Part shown: piece by piece, positions 40,001-47,352 of the stretch
How the letters are laid out: each line of letters opens with the position of its first letter
How positions within the stretch are numbered: position 1 is the first letter of the stretch
Source of the DNA: Ruminococcaceae bacterium UBA3215
GTDB taxonomy: Bacteria > Bacillota > Clostridia > Oscillospirales > Ruminococcaceae
DNA: 64,000 bases
NCBI GenBank assembly: GCA_002363155.1
Contig: DEWH01000027.1
Coordinates: 1-64,000 of the forward strand
Direction of reading: 5' to 3'
Program-made: the position numbers and the translations under genes
Notes under the pieces: generated by a model
Databases searched by the model: none
What the model was told of the DNA's origin: nothing
Seen by the model: only the letters and a program-made list of their open reading frames with translations

Positions 40001-40193
40001 CAGAGCTGCTCTGCGCGACAAGGAGAAATATGCAGATTGGGCGAATAGCGAACAGATAAAGGCTCTAATGCAAGCTGATATTATCATAATCTTGGCAAAG
40101 CACGGTTATCCGCCTACGCCTCCGGAGATATACGAGAAGGTCTATAATGACATATTGGAGCAGACCGAGAATTTCAAGAAGTATAACGATTAA
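37017..40193 (+). CDS. hsdR: Type I restriction-modification system, restriction/translocase subunit
   Basis: 1058 aa. The N-terminal nuclease domain has the PD-(D/E)xK pattern (RPDAVVYVNGLPVVVMEFKS). The SF2 motor has Walker A FGTTGCGKS, DEAH box (SDEAHRTSNN), GFTGTP and motif VI QTVSRVNRSY. The helical C-terminal part binds HsdM/HsdS. It translocates and cuts unmodified DNA. It begins 5 bp after hsdS and looks intact. Confidence 0.96.
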   Translation: MPTIFSEAVLEQAIIDKFIAEGYEYVSGDDIHRELTDVLIEEDLSAFLATKYASENITASEIDSIIRNLRYASSTPLYSANRAMFIRMVEGETFVREDRSAKDFHLRLIDFDTENNKNIVKIVNQLTVKGANATRRPDAVVYVNGLPVVVMEFKSAIKEDTTIHDAYVQITTRYTRDIPELFKYNCFAVLSDGVNTKAGSIFSDYEHFFSWRRIEANDRPADGIDALDTMVRGMFRKERLYDIIHNFIYFPDTDTGKNLKVVASYPQYFAARKLLANVLLHQKPAGDGKGGTYFGTTGCGKSFIMLFLTRLIMHEPSLHSPTVVLITDRSDLDDQLSRQFLNSKKFIGDNTVVEMDSRDQLQDVLAKTASGGVYLTTIQKFADEFGELSKRQNIICISDEAHRTSNNLDIKLVVKSDEVLKRYGFAKFLHTALPQATYIGFTGTPVDATMDVFGPVIDQYTMTDSVKDGITVRLVYDGRPARATLDDSKVKEIEEYYNQCLAAGSNEYQVEASKKAVTNMAAIVGDDDVLNSVADYFIDHYETRVREGSTVAGKCMFVCLNRPIAFKFYKILKEKRPAWFEEKVAPDGVELSEQDKKELIPMPMCQFVATRSKDDEQDMYDLLGPDSVRKNAAIQFKNIHSNFKIAIVVDLWLTGFDVPFLDTIYIDKPISQSHTMIQTVSRVNRSYAGKDSGLIVDFIGIKLGLLAALRTYTDFREDGFDEDSVQAAIRIVRNQLEVLDAMMHGFDNDKYFKGTPGEKLQCLNEAAEFVQQTKELEQRFMSNVLRMSKAFNLCNSGKDFSQYELDLIHYYKAVRSILFKLTKGDAPDTDTMNAHVQKMLEDAIKSEGVEEVFSTDKDMDAEAVDLFSDDYLTRISRIMLPNTKIKVLTQLLKKKVKEFKKVNKIKAKTFEERLQAVLDNYNSRMTDANYVKSILDDVSDQLIDLLKKLKEEQDSFNAMGIDYEEKAFFDILTAVADKFKFEFPEEENIELAKEIRAALRDKEKYADWANSEQIKALMQADIIIILAKHGYPPTPPEIYEKVYNDILEQTENFKKYND

Positions 40194-40319
40194 AATGCAT
40201 ATAAGCATAAAACAAATATAAAAATGCACTATGTTCTGTTAGTACATTTCTTAAAGTTTTCTTAATCTCTTGCAATAATACTTATATTAGATAACGAAAT
40301 ATATAAATAGGTGGTTGTA

Positions 40320-41612
40320 ATGGTAAGAAAGACTTACATAATGCTAAGGTGTACCACATTAAAATATGCTAAATCTTTTTTGGAATCAGGGAATTTACGA
40401 TTCGGTAAACCTAATGAATGGATAAAAGCCGCAAGCACAAATGGCATAGGTAGGGGCGATTATCTAGAAGGGACTTTTGCGTCCTGTGATAAAACTAATA
40501 CTGAATTTATTAATGTTATTCGTTCTCAAAATAATAACCTGATATGCCACACTATTTCAAACAGATGTTACTTCAAAAGAGAACAAGCATTGGATTTAAG
40601 GACTTTTTGTGTATTTGGGATAAACGATGATATGTTTACCACTTACGGGTGGTCTCCACAGCACGAAAAACGGCCCTGTGGTACAATATCGCTTGATTAT
40701 TTTAGCGATTTCTTTGGCGATGTGTCAGAAGATGAATACGACGAATTATCAGAAGATAAAAAACCAGTAGTAATAATGATAAAAAAGCCTGAGATTCTTG
40801 TAAAAAGAATAATAACTTACTTTACGAATTTAGGTTTAGATCCAAAAGAATTAATAGTATCTCCTGTAAATTATATTGATATGAATTCAGATTTTATTAT
40901 TAAGTATAATTATCCTACAGAGTTATTCTTTAAATCAGACCGTTTTCGAAATCAAAGCGAAATAAGATTTGTGCTAAACACTCAAAATAACAGTATTTTG
41001 GAACATATCGAAGAAAGTAACGGCATAATTAATATCGGTAATATGAGCGACATATCAGATATATACGATTATTATTTTCATGATATGCAAATGATGTTAT
41101 TAGATACAGAATTAGTATTTGCGCTTCCAAAAGCAATTAATATCCCTATTGATAACGTCGAACAATACATCAGTTACATAGTATACGCTCTTGCTGATGA
41201 AGTACCACAATGTAAAAACTTTGAAGAAACCCAAAAGTTTATCAAGGATATATGCAATCTATTAGAAGAAAAGTATGGATATAAATGTGATAGTGAAAAA
41301 TGTATTTTTAGAGATCCATCAACTGGAAATACAATTACACCAAATTGGAATCGTGTTAGCGAAGCACTTTCATCCCATGGATACAATCGGTATGTTAATA
41401 ATGATTATTTAAAAGCAATAGATTTATACAGTAGAGCTATTCTGTATTCACCTGACAATGCAAAATACTGGTTTAATAGAGCTTGTTGTTATATAAAGTT
41501 ACAGAACTATAAAGCAGCATTAGTTGATATGGAAAAAGCAGCTGAACTTTCTCCTGATGATGAAGAAATTCAAATGCATTTAAAGAGATTTATAGAAGAA
41601 TACGGTGCCTAA
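40320..41612 (+). CDS. DUF2971-like protein with C-terminal TPR repeats
   Basis: 430 aa, AT-rich. The N-terminus (MLRCTTLKYAKSFLESGNLRFGKPNEW...GDYLEG) has the layout of DUF2971 proteins (short strand, then F-x-x-P-x-x-W/F-N-D-x-x-E-G). Residues about 340-425 are two TPR units (YNRYVNNDYLKAIDLYSRAI; AKYWFNRACCYIKLQNYKAAL). The function is unknown. DUF2971 genes are often found in defence islands and mobile elements. ATG 40320 has ATAGGTGG upstream. It follows hsdR by 126 bp with no terminator and may be an accessory to the R-M system or independent. Confidence 0.65.
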   Translation: MVRKTYIMLRCTTLKYAKSFLESGNLRFGKPNEWIKAASTNGIGRGDYLEGTFASCDKTNTEFINVIRSQNNNLICHTISNRCYFKREQALDLRTFCVFGINDDMFTTYGWSPQHEKRPCGTISLDYFSDFFGDVSEDEYDELSEDKKPVVIMIKKPEILVKRIITYFTNLGLDPKELIVSPVNYIDMNSDFIIKYNYPTELFFKSDRFRNQSEIRFVLNTQNNSILEHIEESNGIINIGNMSDISDIYDYYFHDMQMMLLDTELVFALPKAINIPIDNVEQYISYIVYALADEVPQCKNFEETQKFIKDICNLLEEKYGYKCDSEKCIFRDPSTGNTITPNWNRVSEALSSHGYNRYVNNDYLKAIDLYSRAILYSPDNAKYWFNRACCYIKLQNYKAALVDMEKAAELSPDDEEIQMHLKRFIEEYGA

Positions 41613-41681
41613 ATCAATAATGGTATAAATATCTTGGTACAAAAAATAGCTTCCGAACAGTCTTAACCTGTCCGGCAGAAT

Positions 41682-42059
41682 TCAAACTATGTGATTTTTC
41701 AGCCACTCAAGGATAGTCTTATCATCATTCTCGCCCGCGGCTGTTCCAAGTATCAGCGCAATCAGATCATCATCGTCATATTCCAGCTCGACATTGTTGA
41801 GCCGAAGAAATATCAGCATTGCATGAGTGCCGATACGCTTGTTGCCGTCAATGAACGGATGATCTGCGATTAGTCCGAAAGCGAGCCTCGCGGCTTTGGA
41901 TAACAAATCGGGATAAAGCTCGCTGCCGGAAAAGGTCTGGAATGGAGTGTTAAGAGCAGAGTCAAGCATACCCTCGTCGCGCAGTCCGTCCTGACCGCCG
42001 AATCTTTCTACGAGAGCGGAGTGAAGCATTTTTATCTGTTCTTTTGTGAGCTTCTTCAT
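41682..42059 (-). CDS. doc: Doc/Fic-type toxin
   Basis: 125 aa. The death-on-curing motif is HPFIDGNKRIGTHAM. Doc toxins phosphorylate EF-Tu and stop translation. Full length. It overlaps the antitoxin gene by 4 bp, antitoxin first. It probably stabilises the mobile element. Confidence 0.92.
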   Translation of the reverse strand: MKKLTKEQIKMLHSALVERFGGQDGLRDEGMLDSALNTPFQTFSGSELYPDLLSKAARLAFGLIADHPFIDGNKRIGTHAMLIFLRLNNVELEYDDDDLIALILGTAAGENDDKTILEWLKNHIV

Positions 42060-42307
42060 TTTGCAAGCTCCTTGTAAACACGGTCGTTTTTATCCATAAT
42101 GCTTGCCGACAGCTTCATGACCTCGGTGTCGGAAGCGAATTCCTCGTCGCTGAGCGTCATACCGAACGGAAGCCCTCTGACCGCGACCGAGCGCTTAAGG
42201 AAAATACGCATAGCCGTTGAGAGATCGAGACCGAGTTTGTCGTAAATCTCCGTTGCCTGTTCCTTCAGATCATCGTCGATGCGGAACTGTACTACTGATG
42301 TTGCCAT
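42056..42307 (-). CDS. RelB/DinJ-family antitoxin
   Basis: 83 aa. The N-terminal ribbon-helix-helix reads VVQFRIDDDLKEQATEIYDKLGLDLSTAMRIFLKRSV, the RelB/DinJ pattern; the C-terminal tail should neutralise the toxin. Classical doc partners are Phd-fold, so this is a hybrid pairing. It has a strong own promoter with an overlapping palindrome. Confidence 0.9.
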   Translation of the reverse strand: MATSVVQFRIDDDLKEQATEIYDKLGLDLSTAMRIFLKRSVAVRGLPFGMTLSDEEFASDTEVMKLSASIMDKNDRVYKELAK

Positions 42308-42337
42308 AATATGACCTCCTTTACAGCATATATTCTA

Positions 42338-42373
42338 TATTACAATTATAATACATTGTCGTTCATTTGTCAA
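42338..42373 (-). promoter_or_regulatory. Promoter and candidate operator of relB-doc
   Basis: Minus-strand TTGACA (42368-42373), 17 bp, TATAAT (42345-42350). The near-palindrome TATTACAATTATAATA (42338-42353) covers the -10 box, a plausible autorepression site for the ribbon-helix-helix antitoxin. Confidence 0.75.
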
Positions 42374-42422
42374 TAGTCTTGACTAAAATGCCGCCTGCCA
42401 AAGAATGACAAGCGGCTGAGCG

Positions 42423-42686
42423 TTATTCGCTGAGTATATCGAGCATCAAAGCTGCTCCAAGCCGGAAGCCACGCTCGAAGTCTGCCTCACATTCAAGCTG
42501 GGTCTCGACGTGTAGTGCATCTGTGTACTGGTCAAGAAGTTCCTTACAGTCCGGAAATTGGTCAAGTAACTGCTCCTCGGTGGAACATATCAGCTCACGG
42601 TTATCAATGCAGCGTTTTGTATTAGGCGCGGGTTTCTCGCACGGGCAAATCTCGCCGTAGTAGAGTTTACTTATAACACTTTTCAT
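42423..42686 (-). CDS. DUF6809-like small protein
   Basis: 87 aa. The layout LYYGEICPCEKP...ERGFRLGAALMLDIL matches the DUF6809 family common in clostridial genomes and mobile elements; the function is unknown. Last gene before attR. 42687-42892 holds no other gene. Confidence 0.7.
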   Translation of the reverse strand: MKSVISKLYYGEICPCEKPAPNTKRCIDNRELICSTEEQLLDQFPDCKELLDQYTDALHVETQLECEADFERGFRLGAALMLDILSE

Positions 42687-42892
42687 TGCGGTATTCTCCT
42701 GTAAAATTTAGTAGATTTTGTTTAGTTTGTTATTCAACAGGAAATGCCTTGATTTTGGTCTTTATTTGGTGCTTAATCCTGCAAAAACAGGCTAAAAGAC
42801 ACCAAAAGTTACTAAACGTCAAACGCCAAAATACCGCATTATACCGCGGTTTGCGGGATTTTACCAAAAGTTGCGAAAAGAGTCAAATGCAA

Positions 42893-42917
42893 TTCAAGTC
42901 CTATCTCCGCAACCAAT
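42893..42917 (+). repeat. attR, 25-bp direct repeat
   Basis: Identical to 26863-26887, including the T-loop, acceptor 3' strand and CCA of tRNA-fMet. Confidence 0.92.
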
Positions 42918-42924
42918 CCACAGA

Positions 42925-42958
42925 CCTCTTGAATGGCGTTATTAAGCCATTCAAGAGG
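42925..42958 (+). terminator. Terminator just outside attR
   Basis: A 13-bp stem, CCTCTTGAATGGC/GCCATTCAAGAGG, with an 8-nt loop and TTTTT. Its position relative to the att core mirrors the hairpin after attL, but the sequence is unrelated. Confidence 0.82.
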
Positions 42959-43024
42959 TTTTTCCTTTATGCTGAAAATGGTTCTTGGACATTGTTTGGA
43001 CATTATTTTTCGAGAATGGACATT

Positions 43025-43138
43025 TCAGCTCGCTTTTTTCTCTTCCGCTTTGTCTGACGCCTTGCTGAAATCGAGTGCATTTGCAATGATGTCGCTTGTT
43101 CTCGCCTGTGCCTCCTGAAACATTTGCGCATATACCTG
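43025..43138 (-). pseudogene. C-terminal stub of a second tyrosine integrase
   Basis: In one minus-strand frame it reads VYAQMFQEAQARTSDIIANA then LDFSKASDK and a stop at 43025. This aligns with the end of the resident integrase (VYCHLFQEAQARTSSVISQV). The catalytic Tyr equivalent is kept; everything upstream is gone. The break is where a dispersed repeat begins (43132). It marks the end of an older element that used the same tRNA. Confidence 0.8.
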
Positions 43139-43192
43139 CATATCAAAAACGGCTCAGAGCGCATTTTTTGTTCGGTCTGAACCAAAGAAAAA
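43132..43192. repeat. Short dispersed repeat, copy A
   Basis: ATACCTGCATATCAAAAACG followed by GCTCAGAGCGCATTTTTT and a segment ending at the terminator of the secreted-protein gene. It is shared with copy B at 47253-47315. Confidence 0.75.
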
Positions 43193-43216
43193 GACGCAGA
43201 GCCGAAGCCCTGCGCC
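43193..43216 (-). terminator. Terminator of secreted-protein gene 1
   Basis: Minus-strand stem GGCGCAGGGCT/GGCTCTGCGTC with a short loop, then TTTTTCTTT, 14 bp after the stop codon. Confidence 0.85.
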
Positions 43217-43229
43217 TTTTGTTATTCTT

Positions 43230-46200
43230 TTACTTGACCTTTATGCTCTTGCGGTCGCTCTTGGTAAGCACTGTTTCCTTTCCGCCTACTACCGCCGATA
43301 CAGAGAAAGTGTAGGTCTTTCCGGAATTGACGGTGAAGCGTACTGCTGTCTTTGTCGTCTTGGTGACATATTTCAGCTTGCCGTTGACTACTTTGTAAAC
43401 CTTGTAGTACTCGGCGCCAGGTACCTTAGCCCATTTAGCCGTTACCTTGCCGTCCTTCTGCGTGAGCTTCACGATCGGCTTGTAGTAAACCTTGAGATTT
43501 GCCGTGTAGTCTGTCGGAGCGTCAAGTGTCTGACCGCTTGTGATGTATTTCAGCCTGAACTTGTAAGTAAAGCCGTTCTTTGCGGTCTTCATCGTGATCT
43601 TCGTCTTTGCGGTCTCGGTGACCTGAACTTCCTTGCCGTCCTTTTCGTAGTACAGAATGTACTTCGATGCGCCGGATATCTTATCCCAGCCGACGGTAAC
43701 GGAATGATCGTCGTTGAGCTTCGCCCACATCTTTACGGTGGACTGGTCGTTCTTGTTTTCGCCTGTTCCGCTTACATCAGAGGAAGAGGAAGAACCGCCC
43801 GATGCCGCGGGCTTCGAGCTGTCATGTGTCGCATCGTCCGACCAGCGTGCCGTTATCACAAGGTCTTCCGCGGGCATTGTTGCCGGGATTGACGGTCCCC
43901 AGCATACGAAACGCAATCCCTCAACAGAGGGAGTCGCCGGAACAGGCACATTCGTTCCGTAATCAAGCTCATATTCCTCTACGGTCTTGCCGAACGAAAC
44001 GAACGTGATCGTGTACTGATTGATAGTCCATGTTGCCTTGACTGTGATGTTCTCGGCGGGCATCGTTGTAGGTATCGCTTTATCCCAACCTGCGAAGGTG
44101 TAGCCTGTCTTTGTCGGGTCTGCGGGAGCCGTTACCGCGGTATTGTAGTCCTGCGTGATAGGCGCAACTTCCGTGCCTCCGTCGGTATCGAACGTTATCG
44201 TGTACTGATTGATAGTCCATGTAGCCTTGACTGTTACATTCTCGGCGGGCATCGTTTCGGGTATTGCCGGTTCCCAACCTGCGAAGGTGTAGCCTGTCTT
44301 GGTCGGGTCAGCAGGAGCCGTTACCGCGGTATTGTAGTCCTTTGTAATTGCCGCTATTGCAGAACCGCCGTCTGTATCAAAGGTGATAGTGTACTGGTTT
44401 ACAGTCCACTTTGCCTTGATCGTGGTGTTTTCGGCGGGCATTGTAGTCGGTATGGTCTTATCCCAGCCATTGAAGGTATAGCCTGTCTTCGTCGGGTCTG
44501 CAGGAGCCGTTACCGCGGTATTGTAGCCCTGCGTGATAGGAGCTATTGCTGAACCGCCGTCCGTGTTGAACGTTATCGTGTACTGATTGATAGTCCATGT
44601 AGCCTTGACAGTTACGTTCTCGGCGGGCATCGTTTCGGGTATTGCCGGTTCCCAACCTGCGAAGGTGTAGCCTGTCTTGGTCGGGTCTGCGGGAGCCGTT
44701 ACCGCGGTATTGTAGTCCTGTGTGATAGGCACTATCGTCGTACCGCCGTCCGTATCAAAGGTTATCTTGTACTGATTGATAGTCCACTTTGCGTAAAGCG
44801 TGGTATCGGCACTGATCGTGAATGTATCGTCTGCCGCATAACTCGTTCCTGTACCGTCAGCCTTTGTGTTCCAACCGTCAAAAGTATATCCTGTTTTAGT
44901 AAGGGTACCGGTATTGTCGAGGACGGTAACAGAACTTCCAGAAGCATAGGTTTCGGAAGCAACCGGTACGGTACCGCTTGTTGCTTCATTAGCGTCGTAT
45001 GTAAGCGTTCTGGCAGTACCGAGAAACAGCTGACCCGCATTGGCATTGCCGGTCGGATACTTGCCTACTGTGTAACTTGTAATATCGCTTTTGAATTTGC
45101 TTATATCGTTTAAAGCCGTGTTAGTGCTGCTCGTGAACTTGCCTGATACTCCGGTCGAAAATGCTACACCATAGGGGTCAGCATTATTCAGTTCACCTGT
45201 CACAAAAATCTGGTAACTGCTGTTGTATAAAGCGATGTTTCGCTGTTCGTTACCACCTATATAGTTATCTTTGATAACAGGTGCGCCGCTGAGATAGAGA
45301 TGCCCTTCACCGATTCCGGCACCGCATTCCTTTGCGTAATTATTTGCGATTGTTCCGCCTTTAACTTCACATTTCGAGTTTTCATAAATTCTGATACCGC
45401 CGCCAACTCTACATTCAGTATAGTTATAACAAATATCTCCATCGTTCATGACGAATGTATTCCATGCGGCTTCATTATTGGCGTAACCATTACGTATAGC
45501 AACACCTGCTCCGCCGCCGGGGTCAAAGCCGCTGCCTGCCTTATTGCCAATAATGGCACCACTGTTCATTACACACTTACCGATAGTGTTACCGGTGTCA
45601 TCAATATAGATTCCGCCGCCCGTTCCGGTTGCGTTGTTTCCAATGATCGTGCCGCCGTTCATGGTGAAGGTGCCGGCAATGACTCTCACACCGCCGCCGT
45701 CACCGGATATATTGCCGCCGGTGATGTAACCGCCGGTGAAGGCCGTTGTGCCGTTGGTATCATCAACAGTCGCAAGTCCCGCACCATTAGTTTTGGGATC
45801 AGCAATAGTATATTTATGTATTTTGGTTGTATCGCTGTCGATAAGTGTCAGGTTTGCACCGCTGCCGACATCCATTACTCTGCTGTTGCCGGTCATTCTG
45901 ATACCGCAGCCGTTGAGATCGAGTATCTTTGTACCGGAGACAGTGACAGTGCTTGCAGTCGTCACGTCTGCGAGCAGTTTGAGTGTAGAGCCGTTAGCCG
46001 CCGAATTCCACGCTGTCACGGCTGCCGCAAAGTCGGAGTAATTTGTCGTCGTGCTGCCGTCTGTTACGCTTGCGACAGCAATATCATAATAGATGTTTAT
46101 GTCACTGGTTCCATTCCATTTTCCGTTGCTTGATGACTTGGCGGTATTCAGACAATAACCGGTCGGTATTGTTCCAAGCTTAGAAACATCCAAGTCTTTT

Positions 46201-46817
46201 CCACTAATATAGTGAGTGTTTATAACTGTTATATCATAAGCACCGGACTCGCTTTGCCTGTTGTAATTGATCTTCATCTGCTGTAGCGTTCCGAGTGAAT
46301 CTCCGATTATTCTATATATTGTGTATCTGCCGCCCCATTCTCCATATCTTAATACGAAATACACATTATAGTTTTTATTTGCATCAAGAGGAACAGCATC
46401 AAAACTAAAATCCAAAGTATTAACGCCGCCTGAAACTGGTGAATTATAAGAAATATCCTCTGTATCTACGCCTATCTCTGAAATATTGATCTTAGATCCT
46501 TCCAGACGCACCGGAGAATCGCCCTCAATATAATTCCACCCAGTCTGTATATCAGACCATTTTTCCTTTATTTGTGAAATACTGAGTTCTGAAAATAAAA
46601 GTCTGGCCATTCTTGGATAGTTTTTATGATCGTCATTCACTTTGATCGATACATCATAGGAAGCTATATTTCCCTCACTGTCCAAAACAGGTATAAACTT
46701 TTCTAAACCGCTTGCCTCATATATTGCGCTTGCCGTAATGCTGAACCCCACCATGCACGAAACTACCATGCACAATGACAGGAACATGCTTAGAATTTTG
46801 CGTTTTGTCTTTGTCAT
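43230..46817 (-). CDS. Large secreted protein with beta-helix region and Listeria-Bacteroides (InlB B) repeats
   Basis: 1195 aa. Signal peptide at about 1-30 (MTKTKRKILSMFLSLCMVVS, cleavage after ASA). Residues ~280-560 form a glycine-rich parallel beta-helix-like region with GGGI/NGG turns. About 575-985 hold six InlB B-type repeats of ~63 residues (GYTF-GW, PAENVTVKATW), four nearly identical. Then a Ser-rich linker and two fibronectin-like modules to the end (SIKVK). No LPXTG, S-layer or dockerin motif is seen, so surface attachment is unproven. ATG 46817 has AAAGGA 7 nt upstream. It is preceded by the structured leader and a possibly regulated promoter; an adhesin-like role is likely. Confidence 0.88.
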   Translation of the reverse strand: MTKTKRKILSMFLSLCMVVSCMVGFSITASAIYEASGLEKFIPVLDSEGNIASYDVSIKVNDDHKNYPRMARLLFSELSISQIKEKWSDIQTGWNYIEGDSPVRLEGSKINISEIGVDTEDISYNSPVSGGVNTLDFSFDAVPLDANKNYNVYFVLRYGEWGGRYTIYRIIGDSLGTLQQMKINYNRQSESGAYDITVINTHYISGKDLDVSKLGTIPTGYCLNTAKSSSNGKWNGTSDINIYYDIAVASVTDGSTTTNYSDFAAAVTAWNSAANGSTLKLLADVTTASTVTVSGTKILDLNGCGIRMTGNSRVMDVGSGANLTLIDSDTTKIHKYTIADPKTNGAGLATVDDTNGTTAFTGGYITGGNISGDGGGVRVIAGTFTMNGGTIIGNNATGTGGGIYIDDTGNTIGKCVMNSGAIIGNKAGSGFDPGGGAGVAIRNGYANNEAAWNTFVMNDGDICYNYTECRVGGGIRIYENSKCEVKGGTIANNYAKECGAGIGEGHLYLSGAPVIKDNYIGGNEQRNIALYNSSYQIFVTGELNNADPYGVAFSTGVSGKFTSSTNTALNDISKFKSDITSYTVGKYPTGNANAGQLFLGTARTLTYDANEATSGTVPVASETYASGSSVTVLDNTGTLTKTGYTFDGWNTKADGTGTSYAADDTFTISADTTLYAKWTINQYKITFDTDGGTTIVPITQDYNTAVTAPADPTKTGYTFAGWEPAIPETMPAENVTVKATWTINQYTITFNTDGGSAIAPITQGYNTAVTAPADPTKTGYTFNGWDKTIPTTMPAENTTIKAKWTVNQYTITFDTDGGSAIAAITKDYNTAVTAPADPTKTGYTFAGWEPAIPETMPAENVTVKATWTINQYTITFDTDGGTEVAPITQDYNTAVTAPADPTKTGYTFAGWDKAIPTTMPAENITVKATWTINQYTITFVSFGKTVEEYELDYGTNVPVPATPSVEGLRFVCWGPSIPATMPAEDLVITARWSDDATHDSSKPAASGGSSSSSDVSGTGENKNDQSTVKMWAKLNDDHSVTVGWDKISGASKYILYYEKDGKEVQVTETAKTKITMKTAKNGFTYKFRLKYITSGQTLDAPTDYTANLKVYYKPIVKLTQKDGKVTAKWAKVPGAEYYKVYKVVNGKLKYVTKTTKTAVRFTVNSGKTYTFSVSAVVGGKETVLTKSDRKSIKVK
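44009..44770 (-). repeat. 189-bp tandem coding repeats
   Basis: Four successive 189-bp units of very similar DNA inside secreted-protein gene 1, with silent and a few coding changes. They are prone to unequal recombination and assembly collapse. Confidence 0.85.
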
Positions 46818-46837
46818 TTTTTTATCCTTTCGTTTTA

Positions 46838-47036
46838 TATTTCCCGTGTGTGCGGGATAATTTATAGCGCAAAAACGCCCGTAACCTACTGTACCATTGA
46901 TACAGCGGTCACGAGCGTTATAGCCTGTATTGAATTCCGGGTATGACAAAAAGAGAGAGTTACCTCTGCTTGCTTTGAGCGTAGCGCACCATAGCCATTT
47001 TGTCAAGACCCTCTCTGTGAAATTTATCAAAATATA
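46838..47036 (-). promoter_or_regulatory. Structured leader RNA of secreted-protein gene 1
   Basis: From the promoter at 47043-47071 to the start codon. A long-range stem pairs 47001-47011 (TGTCAAGACCC on +) with 46939-46948 (GGGTATGACA). The conserved TATAGCCTGTAT word is at 46919-46930. A strong hairpin 46876-46917 is followed on the RNA by UUUUU (46871-46875), an intrinsic terminator before the gene. A last hairpin, CCCGTG/TGCGGG type, lies by the ribosome-binding site. The gene 2 leader has the same order. Confidence 0.65.
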
Positions 47037-47042
47037 TATTAT

Positions 47043-47071
47043 ATTATAGCAAAAAACGCGGAATTTGTAAA
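47043..47071 (-). promoter_or_regulatory. Promoter P1 of secreted-protein gene 1
   Basis: Minus-strand TTTACA (47066-47071), 17 bp, TATAAT (47043-47048). It matches the position of the gene 2 promoter relative to its leader. Confidence 0.75.
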
Positions 47072-47103
47072 GAGATTTCAATACCTTTTTTCTAACCTGT
47101 TTT

Positions 47104-47137
47104 ATTATATCATACAAACCGTTCAAAAACAGTTACA
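47104..47137 (-). promoter_or_regulatory. Promoter P2 of secreted-protein gene 1 with 11-bp direct repeats
   Basis: -10 TATAAT at 47104-47109, a 6-bp gap, then AAACCGTTCAA (47116-47126) and the degenerate AAACAGTTACA (47127-47137) on the + strand. There is no good -35 box. The layout is identical to 58986-59019 and 62074-62107. Confidence 0.7.
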
Positions 47138-47252
47138 AAATGCCCACTTTTATGATGATTTGACGATAGTTTGGTGATAGTTTTCTGAAACTTGCAAAAA
47201 TCGCTTTACAAATCAGCGTTTATCGTATAGCGCAGGTCATGATACCCGGTCC

Positions 47253-47315
47253 ATACCTGCATATCAAAAAACTGCTCAGAGCGCATTTTTCGTCCGTTCT
47301 GAACCACACAAAAAA
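47253..47315. repeat. Short dispersed repeat, copy B
   Basis: ATACCTGCATATCAAAAAAC, then GCTCAGAGCGCATTTTT and GTTCTGAACCA, as in copy A. It lies next to the 3' end of secreted-protein gene 2. Confidence 0.75.
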
Positions 47316-47339
47316 GACGCAGAGCCTAAACTCTGCGCC
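47316..47339 (-). terminator. Terminator of secreted-protein gene 2
   Basis: Minus-strand stem GGCGCAGAG/CTCTGCGTC followed by TTTTTTG, 13 bp after the stop. Confidence 0.85.
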
Positions 47340-47352
47340 TTTTGTTATTCTT

